Shown: positions 54,192 through 63,501, counted from the stretch's first letter. The stretch is DNA of 64,000 nt from an uncultured Umboniibacter sp. (GCF_947497555.1 NZ_CANMGY010000001.1:248001-312000); one strand, 5' to 3'. The notes: generated by a model from the letters alone, not told the origin. Numbers and translations are program-made.

Positions 54192-55964
54192 CTAGGCCAC
54201 GCCACCAGTTTGAACCTGCCATAGCTGTTGATAAATTCCGGTTTCGCCCACCAACTCGGCATGCGTCCCCTGTTGAACAATTCTGCCCTTGTCCAGTACC
54301 ACAATCTGATCCGCATCCACAATCGTCGATAATCGATGAGCAATCATAATTAACGTCCTGCCCTCGCGTATCTGCGTGAGCGAGCGCTGAATAGCGGCCT
54401 CCGTTTCATTATCAACTGCCGAAGTAGCCTCATCTAAAATCAGCACTCTAGGGTCCTTTAGCAGCGCACGGGCAATGGATAGTCGTTGGCGCTGACCTCC
54501 TGATAACTTTTGTCCGCGCTCGCCGACTATGGAGTCATAACCCTCTGGGAGTTCACTGATAAATTCGTGTGCTTCGGCCAACTTAGCAGCTTGTTCCACT
54601 GCCTCAATACTAGCGTTGGGCTCGCCGAAGGCGATATTCTCCCGAACCGTCCCGTGAAAAAGAAAAACGTCCTGACTCACCAAGCCAATCGTATCGCGAA
54701 GGGATTGCGTATCCCAGTCAGTAAGGCTTACTCCATCAAGTTTCACGGAGCCTGAGTACGGATCGTAAAAACGAAGTAGTAACTTGGTAATGGTACTTTT
54801 CCCCGCTCCGGTAGCCCCAACAAACGCAACCGTAGTACCGGGTTTTATATCAAGTGACAGGTGGTTAATCACTGGACGGTTTGGCTGATAGCCAAACGAA
54901 ATATCATCGATCGAAATTTCGCCATTAACCGTCTTAGCATCCATCGTGTGAGCGCCGTTCGCAATATCTGACTTAACCGAGAGAACGTCCAAGATGCGAC
55001 GCGTCGACGCCATGGCGCGCTCGTACAGATCAATCGTGCTCGCCAACTGCGTCAGAGGCCATAGTAAGCGCTGAGTTAGAAAGACCAATAAGCCATAGGC
55101 ACCCACCTCGAGGCTACCCTGTAAGCTCATGTAGCCACCCACACAGAAGGTCAATAAAAAGCCGGTCAAAATAGCCATACGAATCACAGGAATAAACGCA
55201 GAACTGACCGCAATCGCTTCGCGGTTGGCGGTGACATAGTCCGAACTTTCCTGCTCCAATCGTGTTTTTTCGCGGGCTTCGGCTGTAAAACTCTTAATTG
55301 TGGTGACGCCGCTCAAATTATTACTCAAACGCGAACTGAGCAATGACACCTTTTCACGAACCTTGTTGTAACGCGGTTCAGCGCGTTTTTGAAACCAAAA
55401 AGCGCCATAGATGATTACTGGGATTGGCAAAAACGCCAGCATCGCAATAGTAGGATTAATGATGAAGAAGACCGTTCCGACACCAATCACCGCGGTTAAT
55501 ACCTGAAGCATCGCGTTAGCGCCGCCATCAAGAAAGCGCTCTAACTGATTCACATCGTCATTCAAAATAGCAACAAAATGGCCAGTATTATGCTGCTCCA
55601 GATAGCTATGATCCTGCTTTTGAAGGTGATCATAAGCGTCAATTCTTAGGCGATGCTGAAGTCGTTGAGCAAGATTGCGCCAGGCGACCAAGTGGAAATA
55701 TTCAAACAGCGATTCGCCCGCCCAAATTAGAAAAGTCAGTACACCCAACAACATAATTTGGTGCACCGGATCGGCAATACCCATACTGGCGAGGAATGAC
55801 TCCTCCTGTCGCACCACCACATCAATCGCAACACCAATCAAAATCTCAGGTGCAATATCGAATAACTTGTTAACGACCGAGCAGAAGCTCGCCCAATAAA
55901 TCTGCGGTCGATCGGAATCGGCATAGCGTATTAGTCGACGAAGTGATGATACTTTTTCTGACAT
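54192..55964 (-). CDS. ABC exporter, fused membrane and ATPase domains (MsbA/MdlB-like)
   Basis: Half-transporter of 590 residues: six TM helices in the first 320 residues, then an ATPase with Walker A GATGAGKSTITKLLL, signature LSGGQRQRLSIARALL, Walker B VLILDEATSAVD and H-loop MIAHRLSTI. It should dimerise to export a hydrophobic substrate. The true lipid A flippase MsbA is usually next to lpxK, which is absent, so a drug/lipid exporter is the safer call. Confidence 0.9.
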   Translation of the reverse strand: MSEKVSSLRRLIRYADSDRPQIYWASFCSVVNKLFDIAPEILIGVAIDVVVRQEESFLASMGIADPVHQIMLLGVLTFLIWAGESLFEYFHLVAWRNLAQRLQHRLRIDAYDHLQKQDHSYLEQHNTGHFVAILNDDVNQLERFLDGGANAMLQVLTAVIGVGTVFFIINPTIAMLAFLPIPVIIYGAFWFQKRAEPRYNKVREKVSLLSSRLSNNLSGVTTIKSFTAEAREKTRLEQESSDYVTANREAIAVSSAFIPVIRMAILTGFLLTFCVGGYMSLQGSLEVGAYGLLVFLTQRLLWPLTQLASTIDLYERAMASTRRILDVLSVKSDIANGAHTMDAKTVNGEISIDDISFGYQPNRPVINHLSLDIKPGTTVAFVGATGAGKSTITKLLLRFYDPYSGSVKLDGVSLTDWDTQSLRDTIGLVSQDVFLFHGTVRENIAFGEPNASIEAVEQAAKLAEAHEFISELPEGYDSIVGERGQKLSGGQRQRLSIARALLKDPRVLILDEATSAVDNETEAAIQRSLTQIREGRTLIMIAHRLSTIVDADQIVVLDKGRIVQQGTHAELVGETGIYQQLWQVQTGGVA

Positions 55965-56019
55965 TGGGGCCTACTCTTTCAGCATATATTAGATGCGAGA
56001 CATCGCTATGGGCGCTACC

Positions 56020-56625
56020 TTAACCGTCCTCTAAACGTACTTCAAGCTGTGGAAAGTCTCGTCGAAGGTGATCCTGCACAAATTCTAGCTTAGACTCATT
56101 AAGGTATATTCGCACCCGCAGACAGGACCCATACTCGACGGTTATTTCCGCTTCGGCCTGATCCACGATGTAGCGAATTTGTGCCTCGTGCTCGAAGCCC
56201 GCGTCGAAGCTTACATAGACTTTAGGTGAATACGTCTCGGTCTGAAGTGTCTGAAGGCCATGCTTAGTCGCTTCGCCATAGGCCCTAGCCAGCCCCCCAG
56301 TACCCAGTTTGGTACCACCGAAGTAGCGAATAACCACGGCGGCAACATTGCTGATCTCAGCATACTGAAGCACGGTTAAGATAGGACGACCCGCAGTCCC
56401 CTTGGGTTCGCCGTCGTCGCCCTGGCCTTCATGACGGCCGTTAAAACTAGAAAAAGCCCAACAGTGATGACTTGCCGAAGGGTGTGCTTGGCGTGCGTCA
56501 GCAAGGAGTTGCTGCAAATCCTCTCTCCCCTCTGCATAGTCGAGCCAGCAAATAAATCGAGACTTTTTCACCTCGATTTCGGTAATCTGACGACCTATTG
56601 GCACTTGATAAGATGGATCAAGCAA
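56020..56625 (-). CDS. yigZ: YigZ/IMPACT-family protein
   Basis: Protein of 201 residues: KKSRFICWLDYAEG, HHCWAFSSFNGRHEGQGDDGEPKGTAGRP (UPF0029 signature region), VVIRYFGGTKLGTGGL, and a C-terminal ferredoxin-like domain. The bacterial family is related to eukaryotic IMPACT, but its molecular role is not settled. The start is a TTG preceded by AGGAGAG with 4-5 bp spacing. Confidence 0.92.
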   Translation of the reverse strand: MLDPSYQVPIGRQITEIEVKKSRFICWLDYAEGREDLQQLLADARQAHPSASHHCWAFSSFNGRHEGQGDDGEPKGTAGRPILTVLQYAEISNVAAVVIRYFGGTKLGTGGLARAYGEATKHGLQTLQTETYSPKVYVSFDAGFEHEAQIRYIVDQAEAEITVEYGSCLRVRIYLNESKLEFVQDHLRRDFPQLEVRLEDG

Positions 56626-56798
56626 TTTACTCTCCTGCTCAAAGCTGGATAAATCATATGGGCGCTAGCATATCACCTTGTAAGGCGGCTTTTTAGCAAT
56701 GTGTCGTTTATGGTTTAAACTTCAACGATCGAGCGGTTAATCACGCGCCTACTCGTGCAACCAGTTTGCTGTCATTAATGGTAAAAGGAAATAGCTCA

Positions 56799-57590
56799 AT
56801 GAATTCGAAACAATCTTTGCTGGTTTTATTTCTAACCGTCGCAGTAGCAGTGGGCTGGCTGGTTTTGCGGGACACGTCTGAAGATTCCGAGTCAACAAGC
56901 CCTGCGGCAACGTCTCCAGAGGCTGACAGTACCTCTGGCGCTAACGACTCGTCAGCGGCTCGAGTCGACCGAGTACCAACACCGGCCGAAGACTTGCCCG
57001 ACTTTAGTAGCATCTCCGACACCAAAGCTAAGAAGCAGGCTTTCTTCGATTACTTCCGCCCTATCGTAGCCGCTGAAAATGAGCGGATGTTGGCTGAGCG
57101 AGAAATCATCAGTGCCACCTCTAATCCTCGTGAGCTTCAACCTTGGTGCGACAAGTATCGTGCCGATCCATGCTCTCAAGAGGAACTCCTCACTCACGTG
57201 GACGCCATTCCAATGAGTATGGCATTAGCCCAAGCTGCTGTAGAGTCTGCATGGGGCACCTCGCGTTTCGCCGTTAATGCTTATAATTTCTTTGGCCAGT
57301 GGTGCTTCACGGAAGGTTGCGGGTTGGTGCCATCAAAGCGCTCCGCCGGAGCTCACCATGAAGTCCAGGTCTTCGACCACCCGAAAGATGCTGTAAGAGC
57401 ATACTTCCGCAACATCAACAGCCATCCAGCCTATGAACCAGCCAGGGATATTCGTCTTGAGGCTCGGGAGCGCGGGCAATCTGTTTCGGGTTCGGCCATG
57501 GTAGGCGGGTTGCTTAGTTATTCGGGAATTGGCGAGCATTATATTGACGAACTCCGCAGTGTCATTCGCGTTAATAAGCTCACTGATTAA
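56799..57590 (+). CDS. Bax-like glucosaminidase-domain protein
   Basis: Envelope protein of 263 residues. An N-terminal signal anchor (QSLLVLFLTVAVAVGWLVL), a Ser/Thr/Glu-rich linker of about 45 residues, then SDTKAKKQAFFDYFRPIV as in E. coli Bax and a mannosyl-glycoprotein glucosaminidase domain (MALAQAAVESAWGTSRFA with the catalytic Glu, then YNFFGQWCF). It probably cleaves peptidoglycan glycan strands in the periplasm. AAGGAA precedes the ATG at 56799. Confidence 0.87.
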   Translation: MNSKQSLLVLFLTVAVAVGWLVLRDTSEDSESTSPAATSPEADSTSGANDSSAARVDRVPTPAEDLPDFSSISDTKAKKQAFFDYFRPIVAAENERMLAEREIISATSNPRELQPWCDKYRADPCSQEELLTHVDAIPMSMALAQAAVESAWGTSRFAVNAYNFFGQWCFTEGCGLVPSKRSAGAHHEVQVFDHPKDAVRAYFRNINSHPAYEPARDIRLEARERGQSVSGSAMVGGLLSYSGIGEHYIDELRSVIRVNKLTD

Positions 57591-57654
57591 GGAGAGCGAG
57601 AATTAAGAGCGATGAGCACGCTTTGGCAGCGGATTGTTCAGTCTATATTCTTGA

Positions 57655-57679
57655 AACCACTACCGAGTTGATAGTGGTT
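57655..57679. repeat. Inverted repeat between convergent genes, weak terminator candidate
   Basis: AACCACTA and TAGTGGTT with a 9-nt loop, between the Bax-like and deacetylase genes. It lacks a proper T-run, so termination is uncertain. Confidence 0.4.
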
Positions 57680-57744
57680 CCAAGCCATTAGCGTCAGTGC
57701 TTTAACGAAGCCTTGCAGCGCCGTTAGTGGTTTGAACGTACCAA

Positions 57745-58812
57745 TCAATCTACCCAGCTACCCTCTGCACTCAGTTGCACCACCGGTACTGAAAACCAGT
57801 AGAACCGATGTCGCTGATTACTTCCAGCGGTACAGTTATAGCGGCTACGTCCTACTTGCAACGCTCCATCTGCCAAGACACTAAAGCTATGCTCTCCATC
57901 GGACGTGACAGCTTGTACACCTAAGCCAGACGCAAAACAGTTGATTCCCGAAATGTCTACGCCACTACCTTCCTGCAACGTCAGATGTGCCTGTGGCCAT
58001 GCGCTACCATATTCCAGAATATGACTCGTTAGGACTTCACCCTTATTTTTCAAAACCACCGATTCAACTGGCATCGCCAATGTTCGTACCTTGGTATGAA
58101 AATCCTCCACTGTTCCATAAGGTCCACCAAAGGGGAAGCGAGGCAAGTGCCCCAGCTCCGAAAGCTCTCCAACTGCGCCCGATTGCTGCCCCACCGCAGC
58201 GAAACCCTCTTCCGATAGCACCTCAAGCATTTGAGGCGAAAACTCGCCATAGGGGTAAGCGAGTATCCTATTGGATTCTCCCGTCATTTCCTCAATGCGA
58301 GCCTCTGCTTTTAACAGGTCTTCGCGAAATCGAGTCAACCAAGCTTCGTCGGATTCGTTGGGCAGTTTAGCCGCAAGATGATTATGTTCCCAGCTATGAT
58401 TGGAGAGCTCACCACCAAGGCGCTTTAACTCGTTGAGCTCATCCCAACTCATATAACCATGGAGACGTTGATCAATGAGAAGTGGGGGGACAAATATAGT
58501 AAAGGGCCAGTCGCGCGGAACGATCTCGCTTTTGATAGCGGCCATATTATCGGCATAGCCATCATCGAAGGTGATCGCCACCACATCATCAGCAATAGCG
58601 TTACCGTTCCGCAAGCTAACTACTAACTCACTTAGCGGCACTACCTCATAACCTAATTCTTCTACATAGGCCATATGTGCGGCGAACATTTCAGGCGAAA
58701 TACTCGTAGAAGCTGGCGTGTCATTCGAAACATGATGGTATTGCAAAATAACCGCTGAATTGACCGTAGTACTTAACAAGGTTCCAACGATTATCATTAA
58801 CAGCCTTAGCAT
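57745..58812 (-). CDS. Exported polysaccharide deacetylase
   Basis: NodB-type deacetylase of 355 residues. Signal peptide MLRLLMIIVGTLLSTTVNSA; catalytic VAITFDDGYADN (about residue 82) and zinc motif SNHSWEHNHL (about 145), then YPYGEFS. The C-terminal about 110 residues are a separate beta-rich region with two Cys. It removes acetyl or other acyl groups from a cell-surface glycan, as in PgaB. The ATG at 58812 follows GAGGAGAGG. Divergent from the LtaS-like membrane gene. Confidence 0.87.
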   Translation of the reverse strand: MLRLLMIIVGTLLSTTVNSAVILQYHHVSNDTPASTSISPEMFAAHMAYVEELGYEVVPLSELVVSLRNGNAIADDVVAITFDDGYADNMAAIKSEIVPRDWPFTIFVPPLLIDQRLHGYMSWDELNELKRLGGELSNHSWEHNHLAAKLPNESDEAWLTRFREDLLKAEARIEEMTGESNRILAYPYGEFSPQMLEVLSEEGFAAVGQQSGAVGELSELGHLPRFPFGGPYGTVEDFHTKVRTLAMPVESVVLKNKGEVLTSHILEYGSAWPQAHLTLQEGSGVDISGINCFASGLGVQAVTSDGEHSFSVLADGALQVGRSRYNCTAGSNQRHRFYWFSVPVVQLSAEGSWVD

Positions 58813-58888
58813 TAGCCTCTCCTCGCTTGTTGCGTCATAATGGTGCACAATAAATCTTTCACGACTAGGGCGCTATAGCTACAATACT

Positions 58889-59635
58889 ATGGTTAAGTTA
58901 TCGCAAAAACTTCGCAAACACCGCTATCGGCTATCTGCCGATCTGCGCTTTCTGCTGCGATCGTTACTAGCCATACTATTAGTACAGCAACTCCTCCGTA
59001 TCTGCCTCATGTTAGCCTATCCGTCGGATACGCTCTACCTACCGTTCCCAGTCCTCGCCGAGGCACTATTTTTCGGTTTCCGATTCGACCTCATGCTGAG
59101 CACGTGGATCTGTATTCCTATGATTATAGCCTGCGCTTTCCCTTCGGGGCTTCGAGTTCGAAGCCTCTGGCGAGCATGGCTCAGTTTTATGGGGCTAGCA
59201 TCTATTATTACCGGCGTGGTCGCGATCTCTTTTTATCAAATTGTCGGCACGCAACAGGGCAGTTCGTTCTATCAATGGCTTGCTAATGGAGAAGAATTAC
59301 CCTGGCTTGCGCTTTCCCAACAATGGGAATCTGTGATTTGGCTAATGGTAGCCATTCTATTTAGCGGACTGTTACATGAACTAATTCGCGCCTCGGACTT
59401 AAGCTGTCGAAATATCGGTCGTGAAAACAACTTCAAGCGCTTAGGGGTTTTTTCTCTATTGATTGTAATTTCTGCAATAGCAATGCGCGGCACCATATAC
59501 TGGGGTGCACCGCTGAAACCAAACGAGGCGCAGTTTAGTAGCTATCAACACGCTAATCATCTTGCTGCAAACAGCTCGTTTACCGTAATTCGTACTCGAA
59601 TGCGGATGCCAGACAACACTAATCCGCCACAATAA
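58889..59635 (+). CDS. LtaS-like membrane domain protein lacking the sulfatase half
   Basis: Protein of 248 residues with five predicted TM helices (about 22-45, 52-75, 92-110, 120-135, 155-170) and another at 192-205. It then has the juxtamembrane stretch RGTIYWGAPLKPNEAQFSSY ... AANSSFTVIR, which in lipoteichoic acid synthase/phosphoglycerol transferases joins the membrane part to the catalytic sulfatase domain. The frame stops right after it, and the next gene starts 54 bp later, so the catalytic domain is absent. It is either a remnant or a stand-alone membrane module. Confidence 0.65.
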   Translation: MVKLSQKLRKHRYRLSADLRFLLRSLLAILLVQQLLRICLMLAYPSDTLYLPFPVLAEALFFGFRFDLMLSTWICIPMIIACAFPSGLRVRSLWRAWLSFMGLASIITGVVAISFYQIVGTQQGSSFYQWLANGEELPWLALSQQWESVIWLMVAILFSGLLHELIRASDLSCRNIGRENNFKRLGVFSLLIVISAIAMRGTIYWGAPLKPNEAQFSSYQHANHLAANSSFTVIRTRMRMPDNTNPPQ

Positions 59636-59689
59636 ACTAGAATTAGCGCTAATGGCGTTAATTCGGATCCCACAAGGCTTCACCTACTC

Positions 59690-61192
59690 ATGAGTTTTGA
59701 TTCATTATTCCTGCGCACTGAGCTACTCAGCGCGATAGCCCAGAGCGGCTATACCCAACCTACGGCGATTCAAGCGGCTGTCATCCCTGGTGTACAGCGT
59801 GGGCGAGATGTTCTTGCGTCGGCGCAAACGGGTTCGGGGAAAACCGCTAGCTTCGCCCTGCCGATCCTCAATCTCTTCGATGAAGCCCCGCCACTTGAAA
59901 AGAATCAGGTTCAAAATCTTGTTTTAGTCCCTACTAGAGAGTTGGCTCAGCAGGTTTTCGATCAGTTCAAACACTATGGCCAGGATCTTCGCGTTCGCTG
60001 TGCAGTGGTCTACGGAGGGGTGAGCATTAATCCACAATTGATGCAGCTTCGCCGTGGTGCCCATATACTTATCGCTACCCCAGGCCGTTTACTAGACCTT
60101 ATGAGTCAGAATGCGGTGAGATATGATCAATTTAGTACCTTAGTGCTAGATGAGGCTGATCGAATGCTCGACCTAGGATTCCGCGATGACCTTGATCGAA
60201 TTTGTGACAAGCTACCAACAAGCCGGCAAAATCTACTATTCTCGGCTACCTTTTCTCCCTCTATTCGTGACTTCGCTCGCACTCGCCTTCGCGACCCTCT
60301 AGAAGTCGATACGGCACCTAAGGTTGGTGCGGCTAGCTCCGTTAAACACTGGCTTCATCCCGTCGATAAGAAACTCAAGCCTGAACTCTTACTCGAACTC
60401 GTCGAAACGAATGGCTGGGTGCAACTATTAGTATTCTGCAAAACAAAACGTGGCGTAGATAAACTTGTTAAGCTCCTTCAACAGAAACGTTTCAAGGCGG
60501 TTGGCATTCATGGGGATAAATCACAGCGCCAACGCACCGAAGCGCTTAGCACCTTTAAACGTGGCCAGGCCGATATCCTCGTCGCTACCGATGTTGCAGC
60601 GAGAGGATTAGATATTGAGGATATGCCAGTAGTTGTTAACTTCGATCTGCCGCGTAACCCTGAGGACTACGTCCACCGCATTGGTCGAACAGGCAGAGCT
60701 GGAAAGACTGGTAATGCTGTATCGCTCGTTGCAGCCGACGAAATTGAAGAACTGAAAGGTATTGAACGCCTATTGCAGAAGCAGCTTGAGCGACGTTTAG
60801 TGGATGGATTCGAACCGGACCATGACCTACCTTCCAGCCCCCCTATTCGCCCTGCCCGGGCAGCGAAGAAGCCTAAAAAGCCTAAATCTCGATCCAGTGA
60901 CGGTGCCCAAAATACCGATCGGGCACCACGAAGTAATAATCGACGAAAGCCAACGCGCGGGGGGAAGCCCGGCTCAAAAGCTGCAAAACCAGGTGCCAAG
61001 CCGAGTCATCGGTCCAGCGCTAAAGCAGGCGCAAAGACCAGCATTAGCAGAGCCAAGCCAAGTAGCGGTGACAATACTCGGTCTCGCGATAGTGGTAAGC
61101 CCGCAGTGAAAGGCGGTGTGCCAACCCCTCGCCGAAGGGCGAGTTCGGGAACGCCAGCACCTGCAGGGACTAGACAGCCGCGGCGCCGCTAG
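59690..61192 (+). CDS. rhlE: DEAD-box RNA helicase RhlE
   Basis: ATP-dependent RNA helicase of 500 residues, used in ribosome assembly and RNA turnover. Motifs in order: Q motif GYTQPTAIQ, AQTGSGKT, PTRELAQQ, TPGRLLD, DEAD, SAT, and in domain 2 ATDVAARGLDI and HRIGRTGRAG. Residues about 375-500 are a low-complexity, Lys/Arg/Ser/Pro/Gly-rich tail with repeated KPS, KPG and KAG blocks, probably disordered and RNA-binding. Confidence 0.95.
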   Translation: MSFDSLFLRTELLSAIAQSGYTQPTAIQAAVIPGVQRGRDVLASAQTGSGKTASFALPILNLFDEAPPLEKNQVQNLVLVPTRELAQQVFDQFKHYGQDLRVRCAVVYGGVSINPQLMQLRRGAHILIATPGRLLDLMSQNAVRYDQFSTLVLDEADRMLDLGFRDDLDRICDKLPTSRQNLLFSATFSPSIRDFARTRLRDPLEVDTAPKVGAASSVKHWLHPVDKKLKPELLLELVETNGWVQLLVFCKTKRGVDKLVKLLQQKRFKAVGIHGDKSQRQRTEALSTFKRGQADILVATDVAARGLDIEDMPVVVNFDLPRNPEDYVHRIGRTGRAGKTGNAVSLVAADEIEELKGIERLLQKQLERRLVDGFEPDHDLPSSPPIRPARAAKKPKKPKSRSSDGAQNTDRAPRSNNRRKPTRGGKPGSKAAKPGAKPSHRSSAKAGAKTSISRAKPSSGDNTRSRDSGKPAVKGGVPTPRRRASSGTPAPAGTRQPRRR

Positions 61193-61264
61193 TAGTTAAG
61201 GTGTTACTGCCGTGGGGTTAGCATGTGGCTTTCCACTAAATGCGGTTTGCACATATAGCAGATA

Positions 61265-61296
61265 ACCTCTGGAAGCTCTTTAATTAGCCCAGAGGT
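61265..61296 (+). promoter_or_regulatory. Inverted repeat covering the ribosome binding site of the MerR-like gene
   Basis: ACCTCTGG and CCAGAGGT, perfect 8-bp arms with a 16-nt loop. The right arm contains the Shine-Dalgarno AGAGG, 8 bp before the ATG. It could be an operator bound by the gene product or an RNA hairpin hiding the ribosome binding site. Confidence 0.5.
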
Positions 61297-61303
61297 ACTA
61301 ATT

Positions 61304-61522
61304 ATGTCTACACAACGTTATTCGCTATCGGAATTGTGCACGATGTCGTCGCAGCCGATTTCGAAAATTAGAGAGCTTACCAAGGCTGGGCTGTTGCCTT
61401 GCGAACAGTCTGGGATGTACACCCAAGATGCGCTCCTAATGTTAAATCGAATGAGTCATATGGAACGCTTAGGGTGCAGCAAAGAACAGATTCAAAAATT
61501 CCTCAGCAAGTCTATTCTTTAG
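61304..61522 (+). CDS. Mini MerR-like DNA-binding protein
   Basis: Protein of 72 residues that looks like only the DNA-binding half of a MerR regulator: YSLSELCTMSSQPISKIREL (helix-turn-helix), KAGLLPCEQSGMYTQDALLML (wing and arm) and MERLGCSKEQIQKFL. The dimerisation coiled coil and effector domain of full-length MerR proteins (about 110-150 residues or more) are absent. The 3' end overlaps the convergent small membrane gene by 11 bp. Confidence 0.65.
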   Translation: MSTQRYSLSELCTMSSQPISKIRELTKAGLLPCEQSGMYTQDALLMLNRMSHMERLGCSKEQIQKFLSKSIL

Positions 61523-61724
61523 TTTGTTGAACCCGTCTCGCGTCACGTTGACGCCGAGTAAGAAAGAGAAAAACATTCAAACCTACCAATGAACCCATCA
61601 CTGCGCCGGCCGAAGCACCTAATAGAAAATGTCCAAAGAGCAGTCCAGTAAAAGCCCCTGTAAAGAAAAAACCTAGGGTTAAGAATAATCCCACATTGCT
61701 AGGTCGAACTTCGTGACCACTCAT
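61512..61724 (-). CDS. Small two-helix membrane protein
   Basis: Hypothetical protein of 70 residues with two TM segments (about 10-30 and 33-55; GLFLTLGFFFTGAFTGLLFG and SAGAVMGSLVGLNVFLFL) and a basic, probably cytoplasmic C-terminus. GAGGTGG lies at good distance from the ATG at 61724; an earlier ATG at 61739 overlaps that site. The glycine-zipper spacing resembles AtpI/AtpZ-like proteins, but I make no functional call. Confidence 0.6.
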   Translation of the reverse strand: MSGHEVRPSNVGLFLTLGFFFTGAFTGLLFGHFLLGASAGAVMGSLVGLNVFLFLTRRQRDARRVQQTKE

Positions 61725-61764
61725 TGCATTCCACCTCATTGTCGAGCGTCGACGTTGACTCAGG

Positions 61765-62670
61765 TCAGAAACTTGCTAACTGAAACCCAATTCCGAATCT
61801 TTCGATTTTATAATTGTAATCAATAAGGCTTTCGCCATAACCATTGGCATATTGCACTAAGATATCAAAACGATCAGTTAACGGGTATGCCGCATTTAAC
61901 TCGTAGTACCCTTTGTTAGCGGATGTGGATAGGTTATTTCGCATCGTCAGTGACAGCTCTAGATCCTTCACACGCGTACCGACGATGAATTCAAAGTTCC
62001 CCATGTAATCAATAATGTCTGGGTTATCGTCGCCAACCGGGTCACTCGAATTCTCCTTCTCATCTTCCGGTAATCGATACCATAATTTAGCGATGTAAAA
62101 GAAATTATCTGTTTCCGCTATCATCCTACCCACTACACGATTCCAGCTGCGTGAAAGAGGATTAGTTCGTCCGTTTGACTGATGATTGATGCCCACCTCC
62201 AGCCCGGCGACCTTCAACCCACCAAGATCATAGTTGGGCGTCCAGTGATAGAATAATTCAGGTTCGTAATTAGTTTCTCGAAACGGCGCGGATATATCCG
62301 AATTGTATACCTGCCACCAGCTCTTCAACGTAAACGCAAGATACAGCCCCTCACTGGAAGCATTACTGGGATTATACAACGGCACTTTGATCGAAAGCTG
62401 ATACTTCGCCTCTTCGTTGTCCACGAGTTCATCACCAAAAAGGGTATAATTTTCTTGATTTGGATCTGTGGAGTAAGTGAAGGGAAGGATGTAGTTGGCT
62501 CGATGCTGCGAAATGATAAATGGATTTTCTTGAGAACTACGTTCTGCTTCAATGCGCTTATTGAGCACTTCTTCAGCGGCAGCGAGTGGTATGGTTAATA
62601 TTATTGCCAGCACTAACAACTGGATAGATCTGAGGCTCGCGCCAAACTTTGTTGGTATTAATCGCTTCAT
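61765..62670 (-). CDS. pldA: Outer-membrane phospholipase A
   Basis: OMPLA of 301 residues that hydrolyses phospholipids misplaced in the outer leaflet. Signal peptide ending near LTIPLAAA; the beta-barrel carries the catalytic His-Ser block GINHQSNGRTNPLSRSWNRV (about 164-183). The C-terminus ends GIGFQLASF with the terminal Phe needed for BAM recognition. Confidence 0.93.
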   Translation of the reverse strand: MKRLIPTKFGASLRSIQLLVLAIILTIPLAAAEEVLNKRIEAERSSQENPFIISQHRANYILPFTYSTDPNQENYTLFGDELVDNEEAKYQLSIKVPLYNPSNASSEGLYLAFTLKSWWQVYNSDISAPFRETNYEPELFYHWTPNYDLGGLKVAGLEVGINHQSNGRTNPLSRSWNRVVGRMIAETDNFFYIAKLWYRLPEDEKENSSDPVGDDNPDIIDYMGNFEFIVGTRVKDLELSLTMRNNLSTSANKGYYELNAAYPLTDRFDILVQYANGYGESLIDYNYKIERFGIGFQLASF

Positions 62671-62799
62671 AGTCGTTACTATCTCACCCCGCTAAGTATT
62701 TCTATATTAGCTCTATGATAATCTATTCTCATCCTACTATAACCTTTTAACAAATAAGTTAGTACCGACAGAAGCTTCCGGCTCGCATCTCGAGACTTA

Positions 62800-62814
62800 A
62801 CGATTTAAAATCGT
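62800..62814. repeat. 15-bp palindrome between pldA and kefG
   Basis: ACGATTT-A-AAATCGT, a perfect dyad about 60 bp upstream of the kefG start, in the pldA/kefG divergent region. Possible operator. Confidence 0.5.
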
Positions 62815-62874
62815 AGTTCATGATTTGTCATAGTAGCGAATGAAAGCGAATTATTCTTGGAGAAAGACCTACCG

Positions 62875-63501
62875 ATGACCCCACGTAAAGTGCTCGTTCT
62901 TTTCGCCCATCCAGCCCTGGATGCTTCCGTTACTAATGCGCCGCTTTTTAAAACGGCACAACAAACGGAGGGAGTAACCGCCGTTGACCTCTATGCTGAA
63001 TATCCAAAGCATCACATAGACGTGGAGCGCGAACAGCAGCGATTACTTGAGCATGACGTGGTGATTTTTCAATTTCCTATGTTCTGGTACTCCACGCCAG
63101 CCATGCTAAAGGAATGGCAGGATTTAGTCTTAGAATATGGTTTTGCCTATGGCTCAGATGGCACGGCGTTGAAAGGTAAAATTTTACTATGTAGCCTCAC
63201 CGCGGGTGGGGCCGAAAGCGACTACTGTAGTGAGGGACAAAATCAATATACGATCCCGCAACTATTGAGGCCAGTCCAACAAATGGCGTCGCTTTGCCAA
63301 ATGCATTTTTTGCCTCCTCTGGTTCTCTTTGGTAGCCGTACGGCCAAGCAGGAATCGCGTCTAAGTTCACACAATCAACTTTGGAAACAAGTTCTGAGTA
63401 GCCTGCAGCATAGTCCGATTCAGCTGACCGGACCGCAAACGAGCGATCTTATGAATGACGCTTATACCTCACTGTTCACTGCCAAGGGAAATCACTCATG
63501 A
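62875..63501 (+). CDS. kefG: KefG/KefF-like ancillary quinone oxidoreductase of a K+ efflux system
   Basis: Flavodoxin-like NAD(P)H oxidoreductase of 208 residues: KVLVLFAHPALDASVTNAPL, HDVVIFQFPMFWYSTPAMLKEWQD and the GGAESDYCSEG region match KefF/KefG, which activate KefC/KefB during electrophile stress. The ATG at 62875 is preferred over a TTG at 62857; the GGAG lies between them. Its stop overlaps the kef transporter start (ATGA), confirming the pairing. MgsA elsewhere in the window makes methylglyoxal, the classic signal for Kef. Confidence 0.87.
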   Translation: MTPRKVLVLFAHPALDASVTNAPLFKTAQQTEGVTAVDLYAEYPKHHIDVEREQQRLLEHDVVIFQFPMFWYSTPAMLKEWQDLVLEYGFAYGSDGTALKGKILLCSLTAGGAESDYCSEGQNQYTIPQLLRPVQQMASLCQMHFLPPLVLFGSRTAKQESRLSSHNQLWKQVLSSLQHSPIQLTGPQTSDLMNDAYTSLFTAKGNHS

